Assembly: GCA_031291445.1 (NCBI GenBank)
Contig: JARLJA010000149.1
Span: forward strand, 1 to 64,000
From: Xanthobacteraceae bacterium
GTDB lineage: Bacteria > Pseudomonadota > Alphaproteobacteria > Rhizobiales > Xanthobacteraceae
Length of the DNA stretch: 64,000 nucleotides
Direction of reading: 5' to 3'
Below, in pieces: positions 44,985 to 54,221 of the stretch. The notes under the pieces are model-generated. The model had not been told where the DNA came from. It saw only the letters and a program-made list of their open reading frames with translations, and ran no database searches. A program made the position numbers and the translations under genes. Position 1 is the stretch's first letter, and each line of letters starts with the position of its first letter.

Positions 44985-46160
44985 ATGACCGTCTCTGCTT
45001 TCGATCGCCGATCCCTGCTAGCGGGGCTGCTCGCCACGACCGCGGTGGGGGGAGCGGCCCATGGCGGCAATTCGATTCTGAAGATCGGCGTGATCTCCAC
45101 ATTGAGCGGGCCGGGCGCGACGTGGGGGCTCCCTATCGATGGCGCGGCGCGCATCGCCGCACAGGAAATCAATGGTCGTGGCGGATTGAAGGTGGGCGGA
45201 GAGCGTTTGCAGATCGAGATCGTAGCGTATGACGATCAATACAAGGCCGCCAACGCGGTCACGGCGGTCAACCGGCTCATCGACTACGATGGGGTCCGGT
45301 TCATCCTGGGGCCGATTGCATCCGTATCGCTATCGGCGATCAAGCCGATTACGGAGAGCCGAAAGGTGTTTCTGTTCCCGAATTCGTGGTCTCCCACCGT
45401 TTTTCAGGATGCCCGGTACGTGTTCCGGATCTCGTCGACGACGCGGGAATTCCTGCCGAAGGCCGTCGAATGGCTGCAGCAGGCAAAGCCTGGCATCAGC
45501 CGTGTGGCGACCCTCGCGCCGAATGACGAGACCGGCTGGACCAGTCAAAAGGTGCAGAAGGAGATCTACGGAAAGGCCGGCTATACGGTGGTCGCGGCGG
45601 AGTTATTCGAGCGGCAGCAAACCGATTTCCGGGCCCTCGTCACCAGGATTCTCGCCGAGAAGCCAGAGTCCATCGAGCTCGACACTGCGCCTCCGGCTAC
45701 CGCGGGGCTGATCGTTCGCCAGGCGCGAGAAGCCGGCTACAATGGTGGTTTCACGAAATTTGGCGGATTTGACGTTGCGGAGATCGTTCGGACCGCCGGC
45801 GCGGAAAATGCTGAAGGCATTGTGGGTATATTGCTGGCCGATCCAACCAGCGAGTCCTGGAGCAGGCTGAAGGAGGCATACGCGACATATCACAAGAACG
45901 AGGCAAGCGATTTCGTAACGCTGTTCTATGATGCCGCGCGCATTCTGTTTGCCGGAATCGAAAATGCCGGAACCATCGATGATCCAGAAAGCATCAAGGC
46001 GAGCATCGAAGGTCTGTCACCCTTCCCCGGATCGCTCGGTCCCCTCAGGTGGGGCGGTAAGGAGAACTATGGTATCGATCATCAACTGTACACGCCGGTA
46101 TTTCTCACCGAAGTCAGGGAAGGAAAGGGGCGCGTGATCAGCAGGATTGAAACCGCCTGA
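44985..46160 (+). CDS. ABC substrate-binding protein (branched-chain type), Tat-like leader
   Basis: The 391-residue binding protein starts with a leader FDRRSLLAGLLATTAVGGAAHG whose twin Arg suggests Tat export. The body is typical: LKIGVISTLSGPGATWGLPIDGAARIAAQEINGRGG, YDDQYKAANAVTAVNRLI, IASVSLSAIKPITE. It is the first gene of a second five-gene importer operon; the permease starts 15 nt after its stop. With the divergent dienelactone hydrolase, an aromatic or lactone-yielding ligand is inferred. Confidence 0.87.
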   Translation: MTVSAFDRRSLLAGLLATTAVGGAAHGGNSILKIGVISTLSGPGATWGLPIDGAARIAAQEINGRGGLKVGGERLQIEIVAYDDQYKAANAVTAVNRLIDYDGVRFILGPIASVSLSAIKPITESRKVFLFPNSWSPTVFQDARYVFRISSTTREFLPKAVEWLQQAKPGISRVATLAPNDETGWTSQKVQKEIYGKAGYTVVAAELFERQQTDFRALVTRILAEKPESIELDTAPPATAGLIVRQAREAGYNGGFTKFGGFDVAEIVRTAGAENAEGIVGILLADPTSESWSRLKEAYATYHKNEASDFVTLFYDAARILFAGIENAGTIDDPESIKASIEGLSPFPGSLGPLRWGGKENYGIDHQLYTPVFLTEVREGKGRVISRIETA

Positions 46161-46175
46161 TCGTCGGTCCGCCGG

Positions 46176-47024
46176 ATGATCCTTCAGATTCTTGTTATCG
46201 GCGTACTCTCGGCGGCGATATATATGCTGGTGGCGCTGGGCTTTACGTTGATATTCGGCGTCATGCGCATCGTGAACTTTGCCCACGGCGAGTTTCTGAT
46301 GCTCGGTGCGTATGGGCTTTACGTTTTCATGCAGATGTTCGGCCTCCCTTTCGGAATTGCGCTGGTGCTGGCGACTGCGGTGACCGGCGTGCTGGGCGTG
46401 GCGGCCGAACAACTCATCTTCAAGCGCCTCGTCGACAGCGAACTTGGCGGTATGATCGCGTCGCTGGCTCTGGCGATCAGCCTTCAGGGAACCGTCGCCG
46501 CCGTGTTTGGCGTCGATGAGCTTGCCGTCGAGCGGCCGGTAACGGGCGCTTTTCATGTCGGCCCGATGACGGTCCCGAGAGATCAGCTGTTGGCGGCGGG
46601 CACGGCACTTCTTCTGGTGTGGGTGGTTTATCAAGTCCTGCAACGCACGTCCTTCGGTCTGGCGATGCGCGCCGTGGCGCAGGATCGGGACGTAGCCAGG
46701 CTCCAGGGAATCAAGCCACGGCGGATCTACGCGATCGCTTTCGGATTGAGCTGTGCGCTGGCTGGAGCGGCAGGCGCACTGGTTGCGCCTCTGTACACTG
46801 TCGAGCCATACATGGGTGAGGAGCCCTTGATGAAGGCATTCATCGTTGTGGTGCTCGGAGGGCTCGGAAGTATTCCCGGGGCATTGATGGCGGCTGGCAT
46901 GCTCGGACTGATTGACGCTGTCGTTTCGGTGCTGGCGGGACCGACCGCGGCGACATTGGCGCTGTCCTGCGCCGTTCTCCTGGTTCTGTTGGCGCGGCCT
47001 GCCGGCTTGATGGGCCGGGCATGA
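46176..47024 (+). CDS. Branched-chain-type ABC permease (LivH-like)
   Basis: The 282-residue permease begins MILQILVIGVLSAAIYMLVALGFTLIFGVMRIVNFAHGEFLMLGAYG, the standard LivH N-terminus. The coupling region is VAQDRDVARLQGIKPRRIYAIAFGLSCALAGAAGALVAPLY and KAFIVVVLGGLGSIPGALMAAGMLGLIDA. About eight membrane segments. It overlaps the next permease gene by 4 nt. Confidence 0.9.
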   Translation: MILQILVIGVLSAAIYMLVALGFTLIFGVMRIVNFAHGEFLMLGAYGLYVFMQMFGLPFGIALVLATAVTGVLGVAAEQLIFKRLVDSELGGMIASLALAISLQGTVAAVFGVDELAVERPVTGAFHVGPMTVPRDQLLAAGTALLLVWVVYQVLQRTSFGLAMRAVAQDRDVARLQGIKPRRIYAIAFGLSCALAGAAGALVAPLYTVEPYMGEEPLMKAFIVVVLGGLGSIPGALMAAGMLGLIDAVVSVLAGPTAATLALSCAVLLVLLARPAGLMGRA

Positions 47025-47944
47025 CGAGGAGTCGCGGTCTTCTGATCGTCGCTGTCATTGTGCTGTGCGCGATTGCTCCGTTCCTGGTGAGAGATCGGTT
47101 CCTCTATCATCTGGGAATATTGATATGCATTCAAGCGATCCTCGCGCTGAGCGTGAATCTCATGCTGAAACTCGGCCAGCTATCGCTGGCGCAGGCGGGC
47201 TTCATGGGGATCGGCGCCTATACGTCGGCGCTTCTCAGCCGTGATCTCGGAGTTGCTGTCTTGGCCGCCTTGCCAATTGCGGTCGTGGCTTCTGCAGTCG
47301 TCGCAGCCGTCCTGGGATCAATCATCCTGCGCGTCAGAGGCATTTACTTCGTCCTTCTGACTTTTACGCTCGGAGAGACCATTCGGTTGATCTTTGTTCA
47401 ATGCGTGGTGCCGTTCGGCGGCAACAATGGCCTGCCCTCGATTCCGGCAATTGCGGCGTTCGGTATTTCGCTGCAGGAACGCTCTGCAACGTATGGCGTC
47501 GCGCTGGCCGCAGTCCTGGCATCACTCGGCCTCTCCCATCTGCTCTTTCTGGGTGACCACGGCCGCATTCTGCGCGGCATCGCCCGGAATGAACCGCTGA
47601 TGCAATCCCTGGGCGTCGATTCCACCGCCTATCGCCGGTTGGCCTTCACGGTCAGCGCAGCCATCGCCGGCCTCGCGGGAGGTCTCTACGCGCACTACGT
47701 CGGATTCATATCTCCCGCTGCATTCAATGTGACCGCAAGCGTCGGCGCTGTGGTGCTGAACGTCGTCGGCGGATCGGCGTTCCTGCTCGGCCCGGTCGTT
47801 GGCGCTGTCCTGCTGGTGCCGTTACCGGAGTTGTTTCGCGGCGCCGTCGCTTACCAGAGCCTTTTCTACGGCTTGTCGCTGCTCGCATTGACGCTGTTTC
47901 TACCACGCGGAGCCTTGGGGCTTCTTGGCGGGCGCGTGGGATGA
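47021..47944 (+). CDS. Branched-chain-type ABC permease (LivM-like)
   Basis: This 307-residue permease contains LILCIQAILALSVNLMLKLGQLSLAQAGFMGIGAYTSALL and LRVRGIYFVLLTFTLGETIRLIFVQ, the LivM hallmarks, and LGVDSTAYRRLAFTVSAAIAGLAGGLYAHYVGFISP near the end. The start ATG 47021 overlaps the LivH-like stop by 4 nt, and its own stop overlaps the ATPase start by 4 nt, so translation is coupled. Confidence 0.9.
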   Translation: MTRSRGLLIVAVIVLCAIAPFLVRDRFLYHLGILICIQAILALSVNLMLKLGQLSLAQAGFMGIGAYTSALLSRDLGVAVLAALPIAVVASAVVAAVLGSIILRVRGIYFVLLTFTLGETIRLIFVQCVVPFGGNNGLPSIPAIAAFGISLQERSATYGVALAAVLASLGLSHLLFLGDHGRILRGIARNEPLMQSLGVDSTAYRRLAFTVSAAIAGLAGGLYAHYVGFISPAAFNVTASVGAVVLNVVGGSAFLLGPVVGAVLLVPLPELFRGAVAYQSLFYGLSLLALTLFLPRGALGLLGGRVG

Positions 47945-48714
47945 GTTCACAGGGTCTCAGGCTGAGCCATGTCAGCCGCCGCTTCGGCGGAATCGCGGCC
48001 GTCAACGATGTGTCGTTGAGCATTCCGTTCGGCGGTATCACGAGCCTGATAGGGCCCAATGGCGCCGGGAAGACGACGTTGTTCAACGTGATCGCCGGGC
48101 AATTGCGGCCGAGCGATGGCATGATCCATTTTGCCGGTGAACGGATCGACGGCAGAAGTCCCGACTCGATCGCGCGGCGGGGGATTTTGCGCAGCTTCCA
48201 GAACACTGTGACGCTGCCGGGATTGACGGTTGAAGAGCATTTGCTGGGCGCGGCGCTCTTCCCGACGATCGGCCGGCCGATCGATCTCTTGAGGATCGGC
48301 CGCGTTGCTCGCTCTAAATCGGACAGAATGCGAACCGTCGATGCAATCCTGGCGCTCAGCGGGCTTTCCGGACACCGCGCGTCGATCGCGGATACGCTGC
48401 CATACGGGCTGCAGAAGATCCTCGGCGTGGCGATGGCCCTGGCTTGCCGTCCGCGCCTTCTGTTGGCCGATGAGCCGGCGGCAGGGCTCAATGGCGCTGA
48501 AACCGACCGGATGGAACAGGTACTGAGGGCCATTCACGGAAGCGGGGTAACGATCATCGTGGTCGAGCACGATCTGCGTCTGGTGATGCGCTTGTCGCAC
48601 AGGGTTCTCGTGCTTGTGCAGGGCGAGATCGTGGCGGATGGTCCGCCTGACGAGGTGCGTCATGACCCTCGCGTCATCGAGGCCTATGTCGGCGGAGAGC
48701 CCGATGCGACTTGA
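47941..48714 (+). CDS. Branched-chain-type ABC ATPase (LivG-like)
   Basis: The 257-residue ATPase has Walker A GPNGAGKTTL, the Q-loop RSFQNTVTLPGLT, a LivG-type signature LPYGLQKILGVAMAL, Walker B LLLADEPAAGLN and the switch His in IIVVEHDLRLVMRLSHR. It energises the second importer together with the LivF-like ATPase, whose gene starts 11 nt before this one's end. Confidence 0.9.
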   Translation: MSSQGLRLSHVSRRFGGIAAVNDVSLSIPFGGITSLIGPNGAGKTTLFNVIAGQLRPSDGMIHFAGERIDGRSPDSIARRGILRSFQNTVTLPGLTVEEHLLGAALFPTIGRPIDLLRIGRVARSKSDRMRTVDAILALSGLSGHRASIADTLPYGLQKILGVAMALACRPRLLLADEPAAGLNGAETDRMEQVLRAIHGSGVTIIVVEHDLRLVMRLSHRVLVLVQGEIVADGPPDEVRHDPRVIEAYVGGEPDAT

Positions 48715-49411
48715 GGCATCCCGTCTCTCGGTGCGGTATGGCGCGGTCGATGGGCTGCGTGATGTCGATATCGTGGTCGAAGCCGGATCGATCACAACGG
48801 TGATCGGCGCGAACGGCGCCGGGAAATCGACACTCTTGAATGCATTTGCGGGCCTTGTTCCGGTTGCCGCCGGGCGCATCCTGCTCGGCGGACGAGATAT
48901 TACGGCGGTAGCGGCCGAGGAGCGTGCTGGGCTGGGAATTGCCCTGTCGCCGGAAGGGCGCCGCTTGTTCGCCGACATGACCGTGCACGAAAACCTGCTT
49001 GTCGGCGCATACAGCCGCGGACGGGGCGATGGCGTCGCGCGGGATCTCGACCGCATCTATGAGACCTTCGAAAATCTCGCCCGGCGCAGGAACAGCCTGG
49101 CACGGAATTTGTCCGGCGGCGAGCAACAGATGTGTGCAGTTGGCCGTGCACTCATGGCGCAGCCGAGCGTGTTGCTGCTCGACGAGCCGACGCTCGGACT
49201 TGCACCCATCGTGGTCGCCGATTTCGCGCGGATCATCCGGAAGATCCACAAGAGTGGCGTGACGATCGTTCTGGTCGAGCAAAACTCCCGTCTGGCGCTG
49301 TCTTTGGCTGATCAGGCGTATGTTCTGGAATCCGGCCGGGTCGCTCTGTCGGGGAGCGCCCGATCGCTTCTGAGCGATGTCAGAATACAGAGAAGCTATC
49401 TTGGAGCTTGA
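48704..49411 (+). CDS. Branched-chain-type ABC ATPase (LivF-like)
   Basis: The 235-residue ATPase starts MRLEASRLSVRYGAVDGL at 48704, overlapping the LivG-like gene by 11 nt. Walker A is GANGAGKSTLLNAF, the signature LSGGEQQMCAVGRAL, and Walker B LLLDEPTLGLAP, followed by the LivF ending VLVEQNSRLALSLADQAYVLESGRVALSG. It is the last gene of the operon and converges on a glycosyltransferase gene about 90 nt away. Confidence 0.9.
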   Translation: MRLEASRLSVRYGAVDGLRDVDIVVEAGSITTVIGANGAGKSTLLNAFAGLVPVAAGRILLGGRDITAVAAEERAGLGIALSPEGRRLFADMTVHENLLVGAYSRGRGDGVARDLDRIYETFENLARRRNSLARNLSGGEQQMCAVGRALMAQPSVLLLDEPTLGLAPIVVADFARIIRKIHKSGVTIVLVEQNSRLALSLADQAYVLESGRVALSGSARSLLSDVRIQRSYLGA

Positions 49412-49502
49412 CCGACCCGAAGATCGTTCGCGTTCTATGGCCTGACGGCGACGCAGCGGCTCGCGCTGTGTCATCATGCAGTCAGTGGCTGATCGTGCGT
49501 CG

Positions 49503-51041
49503 CTACCTAATCGTCGACGACCGTTCGTCATCAATTCGAAAGCCGAACAACGGCAAGCCAAGTTCTCGCCGATCGGGAACGATGTCCGACCGACGGATCG
49601 GGACGCAGACCAGCACCAGATATTGCGGCCCGTCGGTCCGGAAGTGGCCAGGCTCCAACCGCCCGCGGATCCGGTCCTTGCCGAGGTGAAGGGAATCCTT
49701 CCTCAGTCGATGGCCGTTGAAATAGACGTCGCCGAGGAAGGAGGCCGGATGCCCCCGAAGATCGTCGGTCTCGATCTCGAAAACATAGCCCCCCTTCGGC
49801 ACATCGAAGCCGATCATGCCCGCTGCCGCAGACCAGCGATATGTGCGCTCGCGATATCGTTGGCGGTGGTAGAAGCCGTACAGGGTCACAGCGCCAGTCG
49901 TATTCAAGGATTGATCCGGCGCGCCACCGGTGTTTTGCCGGTCACCTGCATGAATGTGTCTGGATATGAACTGGAGGCGGTGAAATGTTTCCAGCGACGA
50001 ATAGGTCCGGGCATAGGTCTGTACCAGGGCGTCGACATTCTTGCGCCACACCCACGCCTCGAGCCGCATCCAGAGGATGGCCAGGCGCAACGCCAGAATC
50101 CGGCCTGACAGGCCGCAGGCCGCGATCGGCGCCCACCGTGCCGTCGCCGCGACAAGCAATCCGACTGTGTGCCGATGCCGGGGATGCGCCAGCCGCCGGA
50201 GCGTGCTTCGGGCGAGAGGCCAGAACAGGCGTCGCGCGGTTTGCGGCCGCGTCGTTTCTCGCCAAAGCCAATCCAGCGGCGTGTCGAAATAGGTGTGGCA
50301 GTACTCCGGATCGTGGGACAGGCGAAATTCGCATTCCTCGATGGTGCGGGTCTCGACCGGTGGGGCGAAATCGGCGAAGCCGTTGCTGTAGTAGTGAAGC
50401 ACCACGGCGTCCAGGATATAGCCTAGTCGCATGCCGTTGGCGTGAAGCGCCGCGCCCAGGGCAAAATCGCCAAAATAGGCCGTATTGGGTTCGAAGCCGC
50501 CGCTCTTGAAGTAGGCGGTCTTTTTCACCGCAAACCCGCGAACGAGCACCTTTCGCCAATCGCGGGGCCGCGACCAATCTTCGAAATACTGCTCGAATTT
50601 GATGCTCTCGGCCTTGGCAAACGGAGTGAGGCAGCCCGGCTCGCTGCGGAGGCAGGCGCCGTCCATCTCCTGCGTGGCGAAGTAGTCGGCGATGGCTTTC
50701 AGACAGCCCGGCCTGGCGACACAATGGAGCTCGGTGAAAAGCAGCAGGTCGGCGTTCGCCGACTGCGCCCCCGCGTGGTAGAGCCCCAGCACCTTCTGCG
50801 GCGCGTGACGTTCGATGCGATCGCCGGGCCTGAGCACGGCGCGAATGCGCCTCTCCAGTTCTTCCGACTCGCCATCGGAGACCACCAGGATCTCGTATTT
50901 GTCTGCCGGGAAATCGGGTTGATCGACCCAGCTCGCGACGCAGTGCTCCTCGCCGATCCGCGCATCGAACAGCGGGATGATGACGGTGATTTCCGGCCTG
51001 GTGACCGACGCGTCCTCACGCCTCAACACATCGACGGCCAT
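49503..51041 (-). CDS. Family-2 glycosyltransferase with extra C-terminal domain
   Basis: The 512-residue protein has an N-terminal GT-A domain of family 2: ITVIIPLFDARIGEEHCVASWVDQ, EILVVSDGESEELERRI, LLLFTELHCVARPGCLKAI in place of the usual DxD, then RGFAVKKTAYFKSGGFE. A middle region of basic helices (about 280-350) could touch the membrane. The last about 130 residues (AVTLYGFYHRQRYRERTYRWSAAAGMIGFDVPKGGYVFEIETDDL...VYFNGHRL...LPLFGFRIDD) look like a separate beta-sandwich domain. It is followed upstream on the same strand by a GT61 gene, suggesting a joint role in making a surface glycan. Confidence 0.78.
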   Translation of the reverse strand: MAVDVLRREDASVTRPEITVIIPLFDARIGEEHCVASWVDQPDFPADKYEILVVSDGESEELERRIRAVLRPGDRIERHAPQKVLGLYHAGAQSANADLLLFTELHCVARPGCLKAIADYFATQEMDGACLRSEPGCLTPFAKAESIKFEQYFEDWSRPRDWRKVLVRGFAVKKTAYFKSGGFEPNTAYFGDFALGAALHANGMRLGYILDAVVLHYYSNGFADFAPPVETRTIEECEFRLSHDPEYCHTYFDTPLDWLWRETTRPQTARRLFWPLARSTLRRLAHPRHRHTVGLLVAATARWAPIAACGLSGRILALRLAILWMRLEAWVWRKNVDALVQTYARTYSSLETFHRLQFISRHIHAGDRQNTGGAPDQSLNTTGAVTLYGFYHRQRYRERTYRWSAAAGMIGFDVPKGGYVFEIETDDLRGHPASFLGDVYFNGHRLRKDSLHLGKDRIRGRLEPGHFRTDGPQYLVLVCVPIRRSDIVPDRRELGLPLFGFRIDDERSSTIR

Positions 51042-51118
51042 GACCCAGAATCCCCCATAAGTTTCCGCGCGCCGATTGGCGGCTCGTCAAGTCCATGCGC
51101 TGGCGGCTCACTGAACGC

Positions 51119-52555
51119 CTAGATTGTGCCCAGCGAGGTCGCATCGTCCTGCCCCCGGCTTCGCTCCATGCCCAGCCTGCGCATTGCGCCTTGCAGTGCC
51201 GCGGTCAACGTGTCGATCTGCGCGGCGTAGAAGTGCGTCTGGCCGATGATGGCGTTGCCGAGCAATATGGGCTGCGCGCGTGCGGCGTCCGATGGAAATT
51301 CCAGCGGAAGATAGTGGTGATCGAACAATTGCGTCGTTCGCACAAACAACGAGTTGGGCCAGGAGTCCGCGCAGAGGTCGAGCAGCAGGCACCCCGCCGG
51401 CGCGAAGACGATATTGTTGAGGCCGGCGCCATTCGGTCCGGCAATGATGCGGGCGCGCGCGAAAGTTGCCACCTGATCGTCGAACGACAGCTCTTCCGTC
51501 CGTACGACTGCAAAACCAAGCTGCCTCATCGCTTCCTCGACCTCGTCCTCGTTGGTCAGCTGGCGGAAGGAGTCGGTGCCTCGTCGGCTGACGTAGACAT
51601 ATTCGGGGCTGGTGGTGCCGGGGGTCGGGTGGATTCCGTTGCGCAGGAGCTGGATGGTCTCGATCACGGCCGCTCCGGGCTGACGCAGATCGTGGCTTAT
51701 GGACTCGGTTGCGGGATCGATCGCGGGCTCGACGGGCTCAGCTGTGGGCTCGGAAGCCACTGGGAGGAGCCCCGGAATGATGACGTCGTCACACAGCACC
51801 GAAGGTTCCTGAGCGACGATGATCGCCGACGCCGGCACGCCAAGGAGTTGGAGGGTGCGCCTCTGCCAGTCGGTCAGCGGGGGCACCAGGATGGCCAGGC
51901 GCCCTTGCCGAAGCAGATCGCGCCACGGCATCAAAATGGGCAGGCAGTCGAGCAGCCAGACGGCGTAGTTACGATGGAAGGCATGGCACAGCAGCAGTAC
52001 GGTCGGGCGAATGTGTCCTCGGGGATGAAGTGCATCCACTTCGGCGACCAGACGGCCGTCGACAAAATCGACAAAGCCGGGCGTCAGGCGATGATCCGGG
52101 TACCAACGCAGCAGATTGTTGCGCAGGGCCACACCCGGTTCGGCGACGACGAGGCCCGGCCGCGGATAAACGACCGCCGAACGCACACGCAGATAGGCCT
52201 GCCGTGTCACGGGGTAGGTCGGCGGCGTGGTGGCGAACCACGGCTGCCTGATTCCATCCATGGTGACGATGCGGCAAGGACCATCGCCGGACGTCTGCGC
52301 CAGACCGCTCCAGATGCCGGGTTCCCGTTTCGGTTCGGCCAGGAGGACCTCAGTCGTCGCTGCGGCCGCAGGACGAACGCGGGCACAATAGCTCGCAAAG
52401 CTCTCCGCCCGCAACGCAGTCGTTTCGCGGCGCCATGTTTGTGCGTTTTCCGCGATCCGGGCCCCGCGCAAGGTGGCAATGAAACCGCCGCAGAGCGCCC
52501 GCAGTTGGCGCCGTCCCGGCAGCCGGCCATCGAGGTATGCTGAGAGTCTCGTCAT
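51119..52555 (-). CDS. Glycosyltransferase family 61 (DUF563-like) protein
   Basis: The 478-residue protein shows GT61/DUF563 motifs: VLLLCHAFHRNYAVWLLDCLPIL, TDWQRRTLQLLGVPASAI, YVYVSRRGTDSFRQLTNEDEVEEAMRQLGFAVV and FARARIIAGPNGAGLNNIVFAPAGCLLLDL. GT61 enzymes add sugars in polysaccharide or protein glycans. Start ATG 52555 (MTRLSAYLDG) is preferred over the 31-residue-longer track start. It ends 77 nt before the GT2-type gene, so both are likely co-transcribed. Confidence 0.8.
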   Translation of the reverse strand: MTRLSAYLDGRLPGRRQLRALCGGFIATLRGARIAENAQTWRRETTALRAESFASYCARVRPAAAATTEVLLAEPKREPGIWSGLAQTSGDGPCRIVTMDGIRQPWFATTPPTYPVTRQAYLRVRSAVVYPRPGLVVAEPGVALRNNLLRWYPDHRLTPGFVDFVDGRLVAEVDALHPRGHIRPTVLLLCHAFHRNYAVWLLDCLPILMPWRDLLRQGRLAILVPPLTDWQRRTLQLLGVPASAIIVAQEPSVLCDDVIIPGLLPVASEPTAEPVEPAIDPATESISHDLRQPGAAVIETIQLLRNGIHPTPGTTSPEYVYVSRRGTDSFRQLTNEDEVEEAMRQLGFAVVRTEELSFDDQVATFARARIIAGPNGAGLNNIVFAPAGCLLLDLCADSWPNSLFVRTTQLFDHHYLPLEFPSDAARAQPILLGNAIIGQTHFYAAQIDTLTAALQGAMRRLGMERSRGQDDATSLGTI

Positions 52556-52967
52556 GGCCGGACATTCACACAATGATGACCTTAATACTACAGCTGGGTC
52601 GGCGGAGTTGACGATGCCAAGGCTCTTGCAGCTTTCGGCAGCAGACATCTTGGTTCTGAAGTCCTCCAGAATCGGAAAGTTTTACTGCAATTTCAAAGGT
52701 GCCTCCGCGGCGGGATGATACGGGTGGTGCTCCTCCCGCCCCAGCTGGGAAACTGCTCGGAAGGGCGGCCATTGCTGCCTTTGGTCGATGGTCGCGGACA
52801 TCTCGTTCGACATCCTCCCGAAATCAAATGTCCGCTACGGAACCCGGGCCGGACCGCTTCGCGCTGTCCTCCGACGACGGTTGAAGACTAGAATTCATCA
52901 GAGCTGAATTTTTGGAGCCGTCCGGCTGCACCCTTGTCCGGATCACCCTGGCGAAGGATCGATCACG
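52556..52967. other. Junction without a gene; carries a short tRNA-Gln 3' end match
   Basis: No coding sequence is supported in these 412 nt. At 52732-52745 the 14-mer CCTCCCGCCCCAGC repeats exactly the end of the tRNA-Gln gene (18856-18869), which may mark a further island boundary. The promoters of the two divergent flanking genes must lie here. Confidence 0.4.
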
Positions 52968-54179
52968 ATGAGAATGGCATCGTTCGCTCTGTGCGGCTTC
53001 CTCGCCAGCGCCGCACCGCCCTCATACGCCGCGAATTCGCTCTGTGGCAACTTGATCGCTGTCGTCCGCGCGCAGTCCGGCAACGCAGAGGCCGTCTTCA
53101 TCCACAGCTTCGCACCGGGGGATTTCGAAGCGCAGCTTCCGCTCGGACTGGCCTCGACGGCCTTTACCTATGACAACGCGGCCGCGGCCATCGCCCTGAT
53201 CGCCTGTGATGATCCGGCCGATGCGCTCAGGATCGGACGGGCCCTGTCGCTTGCCTCGCGCTCGGATCGCCTCTTCCACGATGGCCGTATTCGCAATGCC
53301 TATCGCGCGGGCCCCGTGGCGGACAAAACCCCGATGCCGCCGAGGTGGTGGGACGGGACGCGCAATGTCTGGTCGGAGGACTGGTACCAGGATGGCAGCT
53401 ATACCGGCAATGCGGCCTGGGCCGCACTGGCATTGCTGAACCTCTATCAAGCCACCCATGACGTCGGCTTTCGGGACGACGCCGCCCGCCTGATCGACTG
53501 GGTTGCGGCCAGCACGGTGTGCGGCAGGTTCTTTTGCGGGGGGTACGCCGGCTTCGACGACCGCCAGATCCGGCTGCCCTGGATCTCCACCGAGCATAAT
53601 GTCGACGTGGCAGCCGCCGCGGGATGGCTCGCCCGGTCAGGAGCCGGTACGCGATACATCAAGGTGGCGGAGCAGGCACGCGAGGTCTTGAACATCGCGT
53701 TTCTCGGCGACCATTTTGCGATTGGCGTCACCCAGGACGGGAGGCCCGCCGCCCCGGAACAATTCGTTCTCGACGTTCAGCTCTGGCCCTGGACGGCTCT
53801 TCCCGACGCGCCATCGGATTGGCGCAAGGGGCTCGCCTTTGCGGAGGAGCATCTTGCCGTCGGTGGCGGATTCGACTTCAACAGCGATCGCGACGGCGTC
53901 TGGGTCGAAGGCACCGGGCAGGCGGCCCTTGCGTACCGCATTGTCGGCAATATGGCCCGAAGCACGGAACTGGTGAAAGGCTTCGCCGCCGACGTGACCC
54001 CGGGCGGGCTCCTCAATGCGGCCCGCGGCGTCCAGGTCCTTACAACCGGCATCTCGAGCGGGACCAGCCCGGACGCGCCGCCCATCGTCTATCACCGTCG
54101 CCCGCAGCTTGCGGCGACCGCCTGGGCGATCCTGGCGGAACGGGGCTTCAATCCGTTCACCGGCAGTCTCGTCAAGTGA
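52968..54179 (+). CDS. Exported six-hairpin (alpha/alpha)6-like protein
   Basis: The 403-residue product has a signal peptide (MRMASFALCGFLASAAPPSYA) and a repetitive helical body of the type seen in (alpha/alpha)6 glycosidases: IALIACDDPADALRIGRALSLASR, WYQDGSYTGNAAWAALALLNLYQATHDVGFRDDAARLIDWVAAS, ISTEHNVDVAAAAGWLARSG, VWVEGTGQAALAYRIVGNMARS. Acidic residues in STEHN and EGTGQ could be catalytic. I do not recognise a named family. Its position beside glycosyltransferase and acyltransferase genes suggests work on an extracellular polysaccharide. Confidence 0.62.
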   Translation: MRMASFALCGFLASAAPPSYAANSLCGNLIAVVRAQSGNAEAVFIHSFAPGDFEAQLPLGLASTAFTYDNAAAAIALIACDDPADALRIGRALSLASRSDRLFHDGRIRNAYRAGPVADKTPMPPRWWDGTRNVWSEDWYQDGSYTGNAAWAALALLNLYQATHDVGFRDDAARLIDWVAASTVCGRFFCGGYAGFDDRQIRLPWISTEHNVDVAAAAGWLARSGAGTRYIKVAEQAREVLNIAFLGDHFAIGVTQDGRPAAPEQFVLDVQLWPWTALPDAPSDWRKGLAFAEEHLAVGGGFDFNSDRDGVWVEGTGQAALAYRIVGNMARSTELVKGFAADVTPGGLLNAARGVQVLTTGISSGTSPDAPPIVYHRRPQLAATAWAILAERGFNPFTGSLVK

Positions 54180-54221
54180 ACGCGACGGCGGTCCCTGTGG
54201 AACCGTCAATCGGCTGCCAGC

